NCBI RefSeq assembly: GCF_028291745.1
Contig: NZ_JAQGNQ010000104.1
Location: 1-49,756 of the forward strand
Reading direction: 5' to 3'
Length of the DNA: 49,756 nt
Source: Ramlibacter sp.
GTDB taxonomy: Bacteria; Pseudomonadota; Gammaproteobacteria; Burkholderiales; Burkholderiaceae_C
Part shown: piece after piece, positions 1 to 7,199 of the stretch
Layout: every line of letters starts with the position of its first letter
How positions within the stretch are numbered: position 1 is the stretch's first letter
The notes under the pieces: model-generated
Told to the model about the DNA's origin: nothing
The model's database searches: none
Seen by the model: the letters and a program-made list of their open reading frames with translations, nothing else
Translations under genes and position numbers: made by a program

Positions 1-188
1 AGGGCCATCTCGATCGCCTGCCCGCAGCCGATCACGCGTCGCGCGCGATCGTCGCGCAGATGAAGACGGACGAAGCCGCGCATGCCGCCCAGGCGCTGAA
101 CGCCGGCGCGGCGGAGTTGCCCGCCCCGGCCAAATTGTTGATGCGCGCTGCCGCCAAAGTCATGACGACCACCGCTCACTACATCTGA
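1..188 (+). CDS. coq7: Ubiquinone biosynthesis hydroxylase Coq7, C-terminal fragment
   Basis: The open frame enters from the left edge (first full codon at base 3) and stops with TGA at 186-188, giving about 61 C-terminal residues. They contain the segment MKTDEAAHA, matching the last E-x-x-H di-iron ligand motif of the Coq7 family, and end with the typical tail [10 protein letters not shown]. Coq7 hydroxylates 2-polyprenyl-3-methyl-6-methoxy-1,4-benzoquinone, a late step of ubiquinone synthesis at the inner membrane. The N-terminus is outside the window. The gene converges with the OsmC-family gene; only 18 bases separate the two stops. Confidence 0.88.
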   Translation, partial: GHLDRLPAADHASRAIVAQMKTDEAAHAAQALNAGAAELPAPAKLLMRAAAKVMTTTAHYI

Positions 189-206
189 GCAGGGCCCGCC
201 TGCGCG

Positions 207-656
207 CTAGGCGGGCAGCACTTCGAAGCTGGTCGTGATCTCGGCGGTCTTGCCCAGCATGATGGTGGCCGAACAATATTTTTCGTGGCTCATCGCGACC
301 GCGCGCTCAACGGCAGCCGCGGGCACTTCGCGACCCGTCACCACGAAGTGCATGTGGATCTTGGTGAACACTTTCGGGTCGGTCTCGGCGCGCTGCGAAG
401 TGAGCTTGACCGAGCAGCCGCGCACGTCGTGGCGCCCGCGCTTGAGAATCAGCACGACGTCGTAAGCGGTACAGCCGCCCGCACCTGCCAGCACCGTCTC
501 CATCGGGCGCGGCGCCAGGTTCTGCCCGCCGTTCTCCGGTTTAGCGGCGTCGGGCGCGCCATCCATGGCCAGCACGTGACCGCTGCCCGTCTCGGCAATG
601 AACCCCATCCCGGAGCGAGTCCCGCTCGCGCCAGTCCAACTTACGGTGCATTCCAT
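207..656 (-). CDS. OsmC family protein
   Basis: The 149-residue product has the OsmC/Ohr fold signatures: an N-terminal strand segment (MECTVSWTG), a first conserved cysteine in GAGGCTAYDV, and a second in EKYCSATIML. OsmC-type proteins are small cytoplasmic thiol peroxidases or relatives acting on organic hydroperoxides. The exact substrate cannot be read here; the sequence looks closest to the YhfA-like branch. The frame continues 20 codons upstream, but ATG at 656 is preferred because AGAGGA lies just before it and the family motif begins at once. Confidence 0.85.
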   Translation of the reverse strand: MECTVSWTGASGTRSGMGFIAETGSGHVLAMDGAPDAAKPENGGQNLAPRPMETVLAGAGGCTAYDVVLILKRGRHDVRGCSVKLTSQRAETDPKVFTKIHMHFVVTGREVPAAAVERAVAMSHEKYCSATIMLGKTAEITTSFEVLPA

Positions 657-737
657 CTGCGTCCTCTTCGCCACACTTTGGCGTGATCGAAACATTCCGG
701 TGCTGCAGCGCAGCAAAGCACCGGATATACTGATTCC

Positions 738-853
738 GAAGCATAGCGATTTCGGTATGCCCCGGCGTTGGTTGCGGCCCGCCGGCCCCGGTTGTCTCCT
801 CCACCTCCCTTGGTGGATTTAGCCCTCGAGCCGCAAGGCTCGAGGGCTTTTTT
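738..853 (+). ncRNA. Candidate small RNA with anti-Shine-Dalgarno motifs
   Basis: Between the OsmC gene and ilvA there is no credible ORF. A TATACT -10-like element at 726-731 is followed by a structured stretch ending in a strong intrinsic terminator. Just before the terminator is TCTCCTCC (795-802) running into a small hairpin CCACC-TCCCTT-GGTGG (801-816), so C/U-rich sequence complementary to GGAGG ribosome sites is exposed beside and in the loop. This resembles the anti-SD small RNAs described in Betaproteobacteria (family recalled, not searched). The 5' end is an estimate and no good -35 box is seen. It could instead be an ilvA leader. Confidence 0.5.
822..853 (+). terminator. Strong intrinsic terminator upstream of ilvA
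   Basis: A perfect 11-bp stem (822-832 pairing with 837-847) closes a GCAA tetraloop and is followed by six T residues (848-853). No annotated plus-strand gene ends nearby, so it most likely terminates the candidate small RNA at 738-853. Confidence 0.85.
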
Positions 854-874
854 CTCGCCATTTGGCCCCCCGCT

Positions 875-880
875 TATCAT
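875..880 (+). promoter_or_regulatory. Candidate ilvA -10 element, near-leaderless
   Basis: TATCAT lies nine bases before the ilvA ATG at 890. A start 7-9 bases downstream would place the mRNA 5' end on or next to the start codon. No purine-rich ribosome site precedes the ATG, which fits leaderless translation. No convincing -35 box is seen. Confidence 0.4.
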
Positions 881-889
881 TCCCACGCC

Positions 890-2443
890 ATGAAGAAGCA
901 GCTGCAGCCGTCGGATTACCTGAAGAAGATACTCACGGCGCGGGTTTACGACGTGGCGGTGGAGTCGGCGCTCGAGCCGGCGAAAAACCTCAGCCGCCGC
1001 TTGCACAACAAGGTCCTGCTCAAGCGCGAAGACCAGCAGGCGGTGTTCAGCTTCAAGCTGCGCGGAGCGTACAACAAGATGGCGCACCTCACGCCCGAGC
1101 AGCTGCAGCGCGGCGTGATCTGCGCATCCGCGGGCAATCACGCGCAAGGCGTTGCGATGTCCGCGCACCGGTTGGGCGCGCGCGCCGTGATCGTTATGCC
1201 GGTGACCACGCCGCAGGTCAAGATCGACGCAGTGAAGGCTTTGGGTGGCGAGGTGGTGCTGCACGGCGAAAGCTATTCAGACGCCCACGTGCATGCCGTC
1301 GAACTGGAGCAGCGGCACGGCCTGACCTTCGTGCACCCGTTCGACGACCCCGACGTGATCGCCGGCCAAGGCACCATCGCGATGGAAATCCTGCGGCAGC
1401 ACCAAGGACCGCTCGATGCCGTCTTCGTGGCGATCGGCGGCGGCGGACTGGTCGCGGGCGTGGCCAATTACATCAAGGCGGTGCGGCCCGAGATCAAGGT
1501 GATCGGCGTGCAGATGAACGACTCCGACGCGATGATGCAATCGGTCGCGGCGAAAAAACGCGTCACGCTGGGCGACGTCGGATTGTTCTCGGACGGCACG
1601 GCGGTGAAGCTGGTGGGCGAGGAAACCTTCCGGATTGCGCGCGAACTGGTGGACGAGTTCATGACCGTCGACACCGACGCCGTCTGCGCCGCGATCAAGG
1701 ACATCTTCATCGACACCCGCAGCATCGTCGAGCCGGCCGGCGCGCTCGCGGTCGCCGCCATCAAGCAGTATGTGGCCGCGAACAAGACGCGCGGCGAAAC
1801 CTACGCGGCGATCCTTTGCGGCGCCAACATGAATTTCGACCGGCTGCGCTTCGTCGCCGAGCGCGCGGAGGTGGGCGAAGAGCGCGAGGCGCTGTTCGCC
1901 GTCACGATCCCCGAGGAGCGCGGCAGCTTCCGCCGCTTTTGCGAATTGATCGCGACGCTGCCGGGCGGCGCCCGCAACGTCACCGAATTCAACTACCGCA
2001 TCGGCGACGCGCAGCAGGCGCACGTCTTCGTCGGCCTCACCACGCACGGCAAGGGAGAGTCGGGGCGTATTGCCGCCAGCTTCACGCGCCACGGGTTCCA
2101 GGCGCTCGACCTCACGCACGACGAACTGGCCATGGAGCACATCCGGCACATGGTGGGCGGGCCGTCGCCCTTGGCGCAGGACGAACGCCTGCTGCGCTTC
2201 GTGTTTCCCGAGCGGCCGGGCGCGCTGATGAAATTCCTGTCGAACATGCGGCCCAACTGGAACATCTCGCTGTTCCACTACCGCAACCAGGGTGCCGACT
2301 ACGGCCGCATCCTGGTCGGCCTGCAGGTGCCGCAAGGCGACGACGAGGCCTTCCAGTCCTTCCTCGACACGCTGGGCTATCCCTACTTCGAGGAAACCGA
2401 CAATCCGGTGTACCGGCTGTTCCTGCGCACGCGCGCCGCTTGA
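890..2443 (+). CDS. ilvA: Biosynthetic threonine dehydratase (threonine ammonia-lyase)
   Basis: The 517-residue enzyme deaminates L-threonine to 2-oxobutanoate, the first step of isoleucine synthesis, using PLP. The catalytic domain carries the Schiff-base lysine K56 in SFKLRGAYN and the glycine-rich phosphate-binding loop GGGGLVAG near residue 185. The C-terminal third (about 330-517) has the two ACT-like regulatory subdomains, for example REALFAVTIPEERGSF and LLRFVFPERPGALMKFL. Length and domains match the isoleucine-inhibited biosynthetic form rather than the short catabolic one. Translation starts at ATG 890 without a clear ribosome site. Its stop is three bases from the stop of convergent gspC. 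Confidence 0.96.
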   Translation: MKKQLQPSDYLKKILTARVYDVAVESALEPAKNLSRRLHNKVLLKREDQQAVFSFKLRGAYNKMAHLTPEQLQRGVICASAGNHAQGVAMSAHRLGARAVIVMPVTTPQVKIDAVKALGGEVVLHGESYSDAHVHAVELEQRHGLTFVHPFDDPDVIAGQGTIAMEILRQHQGPLDAVFVAIGGGGLVAGVANYIKAVRPEIKVIGVQMNDSDAMMQSVAAKKRVTLGDVGLFSDGTAVKLVGEETFRIARELVDEFMTVDTDAVCAAIKDIFIDTRSIVEPAGALAVAAIKQYVAANKTRGETYAAILCGANMNFDRLRFVAERAEVGEEREALFAVTIPEERGSFRRFCELIATLPGGARNVTEFNYRIGDAQQAHVFVGLTTHGKGESGRIAASFTRHGFQALDLTHDELAMEHIRHMVGGPSPLAQDERLLRFVFPERPGALMKFLSNMRPNWNISLFHYRNQGADYGRILVGLQVPQGDDEAFQSFLDTLGYPYFEETDNPVYRLFLRTRAA

Positions 2444-2446
2444 CGG

Positions 2447-2905
2447 CTACTTGCGCAGCGCCGGCAGTTCGAGGGTGACCGTCGTGCCGTCGGCCTGCAT
2501 CACCGTGGCCTCGCGACCCCGGACCGATTGCAGCACCACGCCTTCGTCCAGGAAGGCCCCCACGCGATAGGGCCGCGCCGGCTTGCCGTCGATGGAGATC
2601 ACGGCGGCACCCCGACCGGAGTGCGTGCCTGCCGCGACCCCGAGCAGTTGCAGCCGGCTCGCGAGCGTCGCCACCGGCGCCGCCACGACCGGGCCGCCAG
2701 CCGCCGCTGGTGCGCTGCCCAGCAAGCGGGCGATGACATCGGGATTGGCGGGTTCGACCGTCCGCGCCGGCGGCGCCGCCAGGTCCAGCAGGCGCGAACC
2801 GCCGCCCACCTTCAGGCCCCAGTACACGGCGCTGGCGGCGGCCAGCGCCCACAGCGCAAACGTGGCGCCGCGGGCGGTCCAGGTGGCGGAACTCGAACGC
2901 AACAT
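2447..2905 (-). CDS. gspC: Type II secretion protein GspC, short form
   Basis: The 152-residue protein has one N-terminal membrane segment (about 15-30), a proline/alanine linker, and a periplasmic domain with LLGVAAG, AAVISIDGKPARPYRVG and GVVLQSVRGREATV. This matches the HR domain by which GspC contacts the secretin GspD. It stops after the HR domain and lacks the C-terminal PDZ or coiled-coil part found in many GspC proteins. It is divergent from gspG with only 21 bases between the start codons. The ATG at 2905 has no ribosome site but follows a GATAAT -10-like box. The longer frame upstream is antisense to gspG/gspH. Confidence 0.75.
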   Translation of the reverse strand: MLRSSSATWTARGATFALWALAAASAVYWGLKVGGGSRLLDLAAPPARTVEPANPDVIARLLGSAPAAAGGPVVAAPVATLASRLQLLGVAAGTHSGRGAAVISIDGKPARPYRVGAFLDEGVVLQSVRGREATVMQADGTTVTLELPALRK

Positions 2906-2909
2906 TCGC

Positions 2910-2921
2910 GGATTATCATCC
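2910..2921. promoter_or_regulatory. Symmetric bidirectional -10 element between gspC and gspG
   Basis: GGATTATCATCC reads as TATCAT on the plus strand (2914-2919), seven bases before the gspG ATG, and as GATAAT on the minus strand (2917-2912), six bases before the gspC ATG. The same A/T-rich core could serve divergent promoters whose transcripts start at the start codons. Neither gene has a ribosome site in the 21-bp gap. -35 boxes are not obvious on either side. Confidence 0.45.
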
Positions 2922-2926
2922 AGCCG

Positions 2927-3382
2927 ATGCAGTCGACTCCCGCTTCCCGCCTGCGCGCCTGGCGCGCCAAGACCCTCCAGCGTGGCTTCACGCTGATCGA
3001 ACTGATGGTGGTGCTGGTCATCATCGGCGTGCTGGCCGCGCTGATCGTGCCCAACGTGCTCGATCGCGCCGAGGACGCGCGCGCCACCGCCGCCAAGACC
3101 GACGTCAACAACCTGATGCAGGCGCTGAAGATGTACAAGCTGGACAACCAGCGCTATCCCACCAGCGAGCAGGGCCTGCAGGCGCTGATGACGCGCCCGA
3201 CCAGCGCGCCGGTGCCGCCCAACTGGAAGCCTTACCTGGACAAGCTGCCCAACGACCCCTGGGGCCGCCCTTACCAGTACCTCAATCCCGGCGTGAAGGG
3301 CGAGATCGACGTCATGTCGTTTGGCGCCGACGGCCAGCCGGGCGGCGAGGGCAAGAATGCCGACATCGGCTCCTGGCAATAG
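2927..3382 (+). CDS. gspG: Major pseudopilin GspG
   Basis: The 151-residue product has a type IV prepilin leader ending in LQRG, cleavage before F21, and the hydrophobic helix FTLIELMVVLVIIGVLAALI with glutamate at mature position 5. The globular part contains the GspG hallmarks YPTSEQGLQALM and NDPWGRPYQYLNPG followed by the SFGADG calcium-loop region. It forms the main shaft of the type II secretion pseudopilus. It is the first gene of the plus-strand gsp run. ATG 2927 is chosen over upstream frame extensions because it gives a normal leader and avoids overlap with gspC. Confidence 0.95.
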   Translation: MQSTPASRLRAWRAKTLQRGFTLIELMVVLVIIGVLAALIVPNVLDRAEDARATAAKTDVNNLMQALKMYKLDNQRYPTSEQGLQALMTRPTSAPVPPNWKPYLDKLPNDPWGRPYQYLNPGVKGEIDVMSFGADGQPGGEGKNADIGSWQ

Positions 3383-3821
3383 GAGCGTCGCGCCGCTCAA
3401 GCGCGCCGCCGGCTTCACGCTGATGGAACTGATGGTGGTGCTGTCCATCATCGCCATTGCCGCGGCCGGCGTTTCCTTCGCGGTGCGCGACGCCGGCGGC
3501 GCGCCGCTCGATCGCGATGCCCAGCGCCTGGCCGCCCTCCTCGAATCGGCGCGGGCGCGCTCGCGCCTGAGCGGCCAGCCGGTGCGCTGGGTGGCGCAGC
3601 CTGCGGGCTTCCGCTTCGAAGGCCTGCCGCGCGATGCCTTGCCGCAAGGCTGGCTCGATGCCCACACGCAGGTGCTCGGCCCGGGCGTGCTGGTGCTCGG
3701 TCCCGAACCCGTGATTCCGCCGCAGGCCGTGGTGCTGACCAGCAGCGACCGTCCCGAGCGGGCGCTGCGCATCGCCACCGACGGCCTGCGGCCCTTTGCC
3801 GTCACGGCCGAACAGCCATGA
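3357..3821 (+). CDS. gspH: Minor pseudopilin GspH
   Basis: The 154-residue product has a prepilin leader ending LKRAAG before FTLMELMVVLSIIAIAAAGV, with glutamate at position 5. The rest resembles GspH (RSRLSGQPVRWVAQPAGFRFEGLP). GspH sits at the pseudopilus tip complex. ATG 3357 (GAGGGCAAGA before it) overlaps the end of gspG by 26 bases, so the pair is translationally coupled; a TTG at 3321 in the same frame is less likely. Its TGA stop overlaps the ATG of a repeat-encoded mini-ORF. Confidence 0.88.
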   Translation: MPTSAPGNRSVAPLKRAAGFTLMELMVVLSIIAIAAAGVSFAVRDAGGAPLDRDAQRLAALLESARARSRLSGQPVRWVAQPAGFRFEGLPRDALPQGWLDAHTQVLGPGVLVLGPEPVIPPQAVVLTSSDRPERALRIATDGLRPFAVTAEQP

Positions 3822-3880
3822 GCCCGCCGGGCCGCCCCAAGGGCGAATACCGCAGTGCGCAGCACGGAGGTTCACGATGA
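3818..3880 (+). CDS. Repeat-encoded 20-codon coupled mini-ORF
   Basis: Its ATG overlaps the gspH stop (ATGA at 3818-3821) and its TGA (3878-3880) overlaps the gspI start in a second ATGA. It encodes MSPPGRPKGEYRSAQH followed by GGSR. No function is known. Ribosomes finishing gspH could read it and be delivered to gspI, so it may act as a coupling leader rather than a working peptide. Whether it is translated cannot be judged from sequence. Confidence 0.45.
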   Translation: MSPPGRPKGEYRSAQHGGSR

Positions 3881-3935
3881 CCCCGCCGGGCCGCCCCAAG
3901 GGCGAATACCGCAGTGCGCAGCACGAAGGTCGCGG
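3818..3935 (+). repeat. 59-bp tandem repeat between gspH and gspI
   Basis: Two head-to-tail copies (3818-3876 and 3877-3935) agree at all but two of the first 53 positions and diverge in the last six bases. Each begins with ATG and contains two small hairpins (CGCCC-CAA-GGGCG, and GTGC-GCA-GCAC), followed by a purine-rich motif (GGAGG in copy 1, GAAGG in copy 2). Both encode M-S/T-PPGRPKGEYRSAQH. Copy 1 supplies the ribosome site of gspI; copy 2 is the 5' end of gspI itself. I recall similar GRPKGEYRSAQ N-termini in other Comamonadaceae proteins, which would make this a dispersed family; that is unverified. Confidence 0.85.
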
Positions 3936-4293
3936 AGTCAAGCGCACGCGTGGCTTCACGCTGGTCGAAGTGCTGGTGGCCCTGGCCATCGTCGCGATCG
4001 CGCTGGTCGCCGGCCTGAAGGCCAGCGCTGCGCTTTCCAGCAACGCGCAGCGCCAGTCGGACGTGCTGCTCGCGCATGTCTGCGCGGAGAACGCATTGAT
4101 CGGCCTGCGCCTGGCCAAGCAGCTGCCCGCCGTCGGCGACAGCGACATCGCCTGCGAGCAGGCGGGGCTGGTGCTGACCGTGCGGCTGAAGGTCTCGCCC
4201 ACGCCCAACCCCAGCTTTCGCCGGGTCGATGCGCAGGTGTTCGACAACCAGACGCCGCTGGTGCGCGTGTCCACCGTGCAGGGGCGCTACTGA
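3877..4293 (+). CDS. gspI: Minor pseudopilin GspI with repeat-derived leader
   Basis: The 138-residue protein contains the prepilin motif KRTRG before F27 and the helix FTLVEVLVALAIVAIALVAG, with glutamate at mature position 5. The downstream RVDAQVFDNQ and LVRVSTVQG are GspI-like. GspI belongs to the tip complex with H, J and K. The leader is 26 residues, unusually long, because residues 1-18 come from copy 2 of the 59-bp repeat. ATG 3877 follows GGAGG at a good distance, and there is no other start between it and the prepilin motif; codon 21 (GTC) sits where a conventional start might once have been. The stop overlaps gspJ as TGATG. Confidence 0.9.
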   Translation: MTPPGRPKGEYRSAQHEGRGVKRTRGFTLVEVLVALAIVAIALVAGLKASAALSSNAQRQSDVLLAHVCAENALIGLRLAKQLPAVGDSDIACEQAGLVLTVRLKVSPTPNPSFRRVDAQVFDNQTPLVRVSTVQGRY

Positions 4294-5000
4294 TGCGGCG
4301 CGCACGCGGCTTCACGCTGGTCGAACTGCTGGTGTCGCTGTTCATCCTGGCCGTGCTGGCCGGCCTGAGCTGGCGCGGCATCGACGGCATGGTGCGCGCC
4401 CGCCAGCAGACCGAGGTCTACACCGACCAGGTGCTGGGGCTGCAGACCGGGCTGGCGCAGTGGGGGGCCGACCTCGACGCGATCATGGAGCTCCCCGGCT
4501 TCACCGCCCTGCAATGGAACGGCCGGGTGCTGCGGCTCACGCGGCACAGCAGCACTTCGCCGGGGGACGGTGCACGCGTGGTCGGCTGGGCACTTCGGGG
4601 CGGCCAATGGCGGCGCTGGGAGTCGCCGCCGCTGTACACGCGCGGCGACGTCGACGCGGCCTGGCAGCAGGCCGACCTGTGGTCGCAGACGCCCAGCGAT
4701 GCGATGCAGCGGCAGGAGGTGGTGATCGCGCCACTGGAAGACTGGCAGATCTTCTACTTCCGCAACAACAGCTGGACCAACCCGCAGTCCAGCCCGGACT
4801 CCACGCAGACGACGGCTGCGCTTGCGGCCGCTGCGGCGGCGAGTGGAGCGGTAGCGACCGCCGCCGCAGTCCAGCAGGCGCAGGCCACCACCAGCGCACT
4901 GCCCGACGGCGTGCGCCTGGTGCTGCAATTGCCCGCAGGGCGCGCCATTGCGGGCCGGCTGCAGCGCGACTGGATCCGCCCCACGCTCGGGCCGAGCTGA
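4293..5000 (+). CDS. gspJ: Minor pseudopilin GspJ
   Basis: The 235-residue protein has a very short leader MRRARG before FTLVELLVSLFILAVLAGL and GspJ-type features (WRGIDGMVRARQQTE, PLYTRGDVD, DGVRLVLQLPAGRAI). It pairs with GspI and GspK at the pseudopilus tip. Start and stop overlap the neighbours by one base (TGATG at both ends). An alanine-rich, low-complexity insert of about 30 residues (roughly 170-200, TAALAAAAAASGAVATAAAV) sits between the conserved IFYFRNN region and the last strand. This is unusual and may be a flexible loop. Confidence 0.92.
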   Translation: MRRARGFTLVELLVSLFILAVLAGLSWRGIDGMVRARQQTEVYTDQVLGLQTGLAQWGADLDAIMELPGFTALQWNGRVLRLTRHSSTSPGDGARVVGWALRGGQWRRWESPPLYTRGDVDAAWQQADLWSQTPSDAMQRQEVVIAPLEDWQIFYFRNNSWTNPQSSPDSTQTTAALAAAAAASGAVATAAAVQQAQATTSALPDGVRLVLQLPAGRAIAGRLQRDWIRPTLGPS

Positions 5001-5962
5001 TGAAACGCCCTCGCCAACACGGCGCGGCCCTGCTCGCCGCCATGCTGACCGTCACATTGGTGGCGACGCTCGCTGCCGGCGCCATGTGGCAGCAGTGGCG
5101 CGGCGCCGAGGTGGAGGCGGCCGACCGCTCGCGCGTGCAATCGAGCTGGATCCTCACCGGCGCCCTCGACTGGTCGCGCCTGATCCTGCGCGAGGACTTC
5201 CTCGCCGGCCGCATCGACTCCTTGGCCGAGCCGTGGGCCGTGCCCTTGCAGGAGGCGCGGCTCTCGACCTTTCTCGCCGCCGACCCCGCCAACAACACCG
5301 ACACGGGCGATGCCGACAACGTGTTCCTTTCGGGCGAGATCACGGACCTGCAGGCCAAGATGAACCTCGCGACCCTGGTCTCGGCCGGCACCGTGCAGGC
5401 CACGGCGCTCAAGCAGTTCCAGCTGCTGTTCGATACGCTGGGCCTGCCGCAGGACCAGTTGGCCAAGCTGGCCGACAACCTGCGCTTCGCCTCCGACATC
5501 CACGTCGACAACCTCAATTCGGGCAAGGCATCGTTGTTTCCGCAACGGATCGAGCAACTGGCCTGGCTGGGCGTGCCGCAGGACACGATCGCGGCGCTGG
5601 AACCCTATGTCACGGTGTTGCCCCCCGGCAGTTCGAGTTCGCGCGTGAACATCAACACCGCCTCGGCGGAAGTGCTGCACGCCATCGGCACCAACGTCAG
5701 CCTGGCGGACGCCAAGCGCCTGGTGGCCGAACGCGAGCACCAGGCCTTCGGCAGCGTCGCCGCCGTCTCCAAGATCCTGCCTGTCGGCTCCACCATCGAC
5801 CTCACGGCGGGCGACGTGCAGACGCAGTACTTCGAGGTCCGCGGCCGCTTGCGCCTGGACGACGTCGTGATCGAGGAGCGCTCGCTGATCCAGCGGGTCG
5901 GCACGCGCGTGGTCACCCTGCAACGCGAGCGCGGCGCCTTCCAGGAAGCCGCACCCCGCTAG
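5000..5962 (+). CDS. gspK: Minor pseudopilin GspK
   Basis: The 320-residue protein starts MKRPRQHG, then a hydrophobic helix AALLAAMLTVTLVATLAAG. As in other GspK proteins there is no glutamate at mature position 5. The large alpha domain follows (ADNVFLSGEITDLQAKMNL), and near residues 210-230 the helix-hairpin-helix-like VNINTASAEVLHAIG typical of the family. GspK caps the pseudopilus tip. It overlaps gspJ by one base; 28 bases separate it from gspL. Confidence 0.93.
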   Translation: MKRPRQHGAALLAAMLTVTLVATLAAGAMWQQWRGAEVEAADRSRVQSSWILTGALDWSRLILREDFLAGRIDSLAEPWAVPLQEARLSTFLAADPANNTDTGDADNVFLSGEITDLQAKMNLATLVSAGTVQATALKQFQLLFDTLGLPQDQLAKLADNLRFASDIHVDNLNSGKASLFPQRIEQLAWLGVPQDTIAALEPYVTVLPPGSSSSRVNINTASAEVLHAIGTNVSLADAKRLVAEREHQAFGSVAAVSKILPVGSTIDLTAGDVQTQYFEVRGRLRLDDVVIEERSLIQRVGTRVVTLQRERGAFQEAAPR

Positions 5963-5972
5963 GTCGCACACC

Positions 5973-5978
5973 TACAAT
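5973..5978 (+). promoter_or_regulatory. Possible internal gsp operon -10 box before gspL
   Basis: TACAAT lies in the 28-base gspK-gspL gap, 12 bases before the gspL ATG. No clear -35 box is seen. A five-codon frame MRRYP (5977-5994) starts inside it and ends in ATGA over the gspL start, so this may equally be a coupling device. Confidence 0.25.
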
Positions 5979-5990
5979 GCGCCGCTATCC

Positions 5991-7199
5991 ATGAGCTCTC
6001 TCGTTGTCCTGCTGCCCCTGGAACCTGCCACGAGCGCCAGCGAGTGGAGTTATGCCGCCAGCCCCGACGGCGCCACCCTGGGCGACCACGGCAAGGCGCC
6101 GGCCGCGCTGCTGCCGCTGCCACGCGGCACCGGCGCCGAGATCGTCGCGGTGGTCCCGGTGCAGGCCCTCGCTTGGCACCGGGTCGACCTGCCGAAGGGC
6201 ACGACGGCCGGCTCACCCCGCCTGCGTGCCGCGCTCGAAGGCCTGCTCGAAGAACAGCTGCTGGACGAGACCGACGCCGTGCACCTGGCGCTCGGACCCG
6301 GCGCCCGCGCGGGCGGCGCGGCCTGGGTGGCCGTGTGCGACCGCGCCTGGCTGCGCCACGCCTTGCAGATGCTGGAGTCCGCCGGCCGCCCGGTGACGCG
6401 CATCGTCCCCGAATTCGCGCCCGAAGGCCCGCCGGCCCTGGTGGTCACCGGCGACCCCGAACATCCGACCGCCATCGTCGGCAGCGAGGAAGGCGTGCTC
6501 GCGCTGCCGCTCACGCCGGCCGCCCTGCACCTGCTGCCGGTGCTGCCGGAAGAGGCCCCGCGCGTGGCGGAGCCCGGCGTCGCGGCCATCGCCGAGCAAT
6601 TGCTGCAGCAGAAGTTCGTGCTGCAACAGGCTCCGCAACGCTGGCTGCAGGCGGCGCGCACGCGCTGGGATCTTGCGCAATTCGAATTCGCCAGTTCCAG
6701 CCGGGCCCGCGCGCTGAAGAAGCTCGCCTCCGGTTGGGCCGAGGTGTTGCATGGCAGGCCGTGGCGGCCGGCGCGCTGGGCCGCCGTGGTCCTGGTCGTC
6801 GCCAACCTGGCCGGCCTGAACGCCTGGGCCTGGAAGGAGCGCGCCACCCTGGCGAACCAGCGCGACGCCGTGCAAGGGGTGCTGCGCGAGACCTTCCCGC
6901 AGGTGCGGGTGATCGTCGATGCGCCGGTGCAGATGGAGCGTGAGGTCGCGAACCTGCGCCAGCAGACGGGCGTTGCTTCCGCCCGCGACCTCGACGCGCT
7001 GCTGGCGGCGCTGGCCTCGGCCCTGCCCGCGGGCCGCACGCCCGCCAAACTGGACTATGGCGGCGGACAGCTGCGTGCCGCCGGCCTGGCGCTCTCGGGC
7101 GAGGACCTGCGCGGCGTGGTCGCGCACCTGCACACCCTGGGCTACGCCGGCAGCACCGAAGACGACGTGCTGGTCGTCGCCGCGGAGGAGAGCCAATGA
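5991..7199 (+). CDS. gspL: Type II secretion inner-membrane protein GspL
   Basis: The 402-residue bitopic protein has an N-terminal actin-like cytoplasmic domain (about 1-250) that recruits the ATPase GspE. A membrane segment follows near 265-282 (ARWAAVVLVVANLAGLNAWAW), then a periplasmic ferredoxin-like domain (YGGGQLRAAGLALSGEDL). ATG 5991 has no strong ribosome site but overlaps the stop of a five-codon frame. The stop overlaps gspM as ATGA (7196-7199). Confidence 0.92.
   Translation: MSSLVVLLPLEPATSASEWSYAASPDGATLGDHGKAPAALLPLPRGTGAEIVAVVPVQALAWHRVDLPKGTTAGSPRLRAALEGLLEEQLLDETDAVHLALGPGARAGGAAWVAVCDRAWLRHALQMLESAGRPVTRIVPEFAPEGPPALVVTGDPEHPTAIVGSEEGVLALPLTPAALHLLPVLPEEAPRVAEPGVAAIAEQLLQQKFVLQQAPQRWLQAARTRWDLAQFEFASSSRARALKKLASGWAEVLHGRPWRPARWAAVVLVVANLAGLNAWAWKERATLANQRDAVQGVLRETFPQVRVIVDAPVQMEREVANLRQQTGVASARDLDALLAALASALPAGRTPAKLDYGGGQLRAAGLALSGEDLRGVVAHLHTLGYAGSTEDDVLVVAAEESQ

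Noticed and set aside
862..2478. 538-codon plus-strand frame overlapping ilvA in another frame
   Set aside because: Its translation is arginine/alanine-rich with no family features, while the ilvA frame contains every expected motif.
3824..3935. Possible CRISPR or insertion-sequence end at the gspH-gspI repeat
   Set aside because: Only two direct copies without spacers, no terminal inverted repeats and no transposase; a translated tandem duplication explains it.
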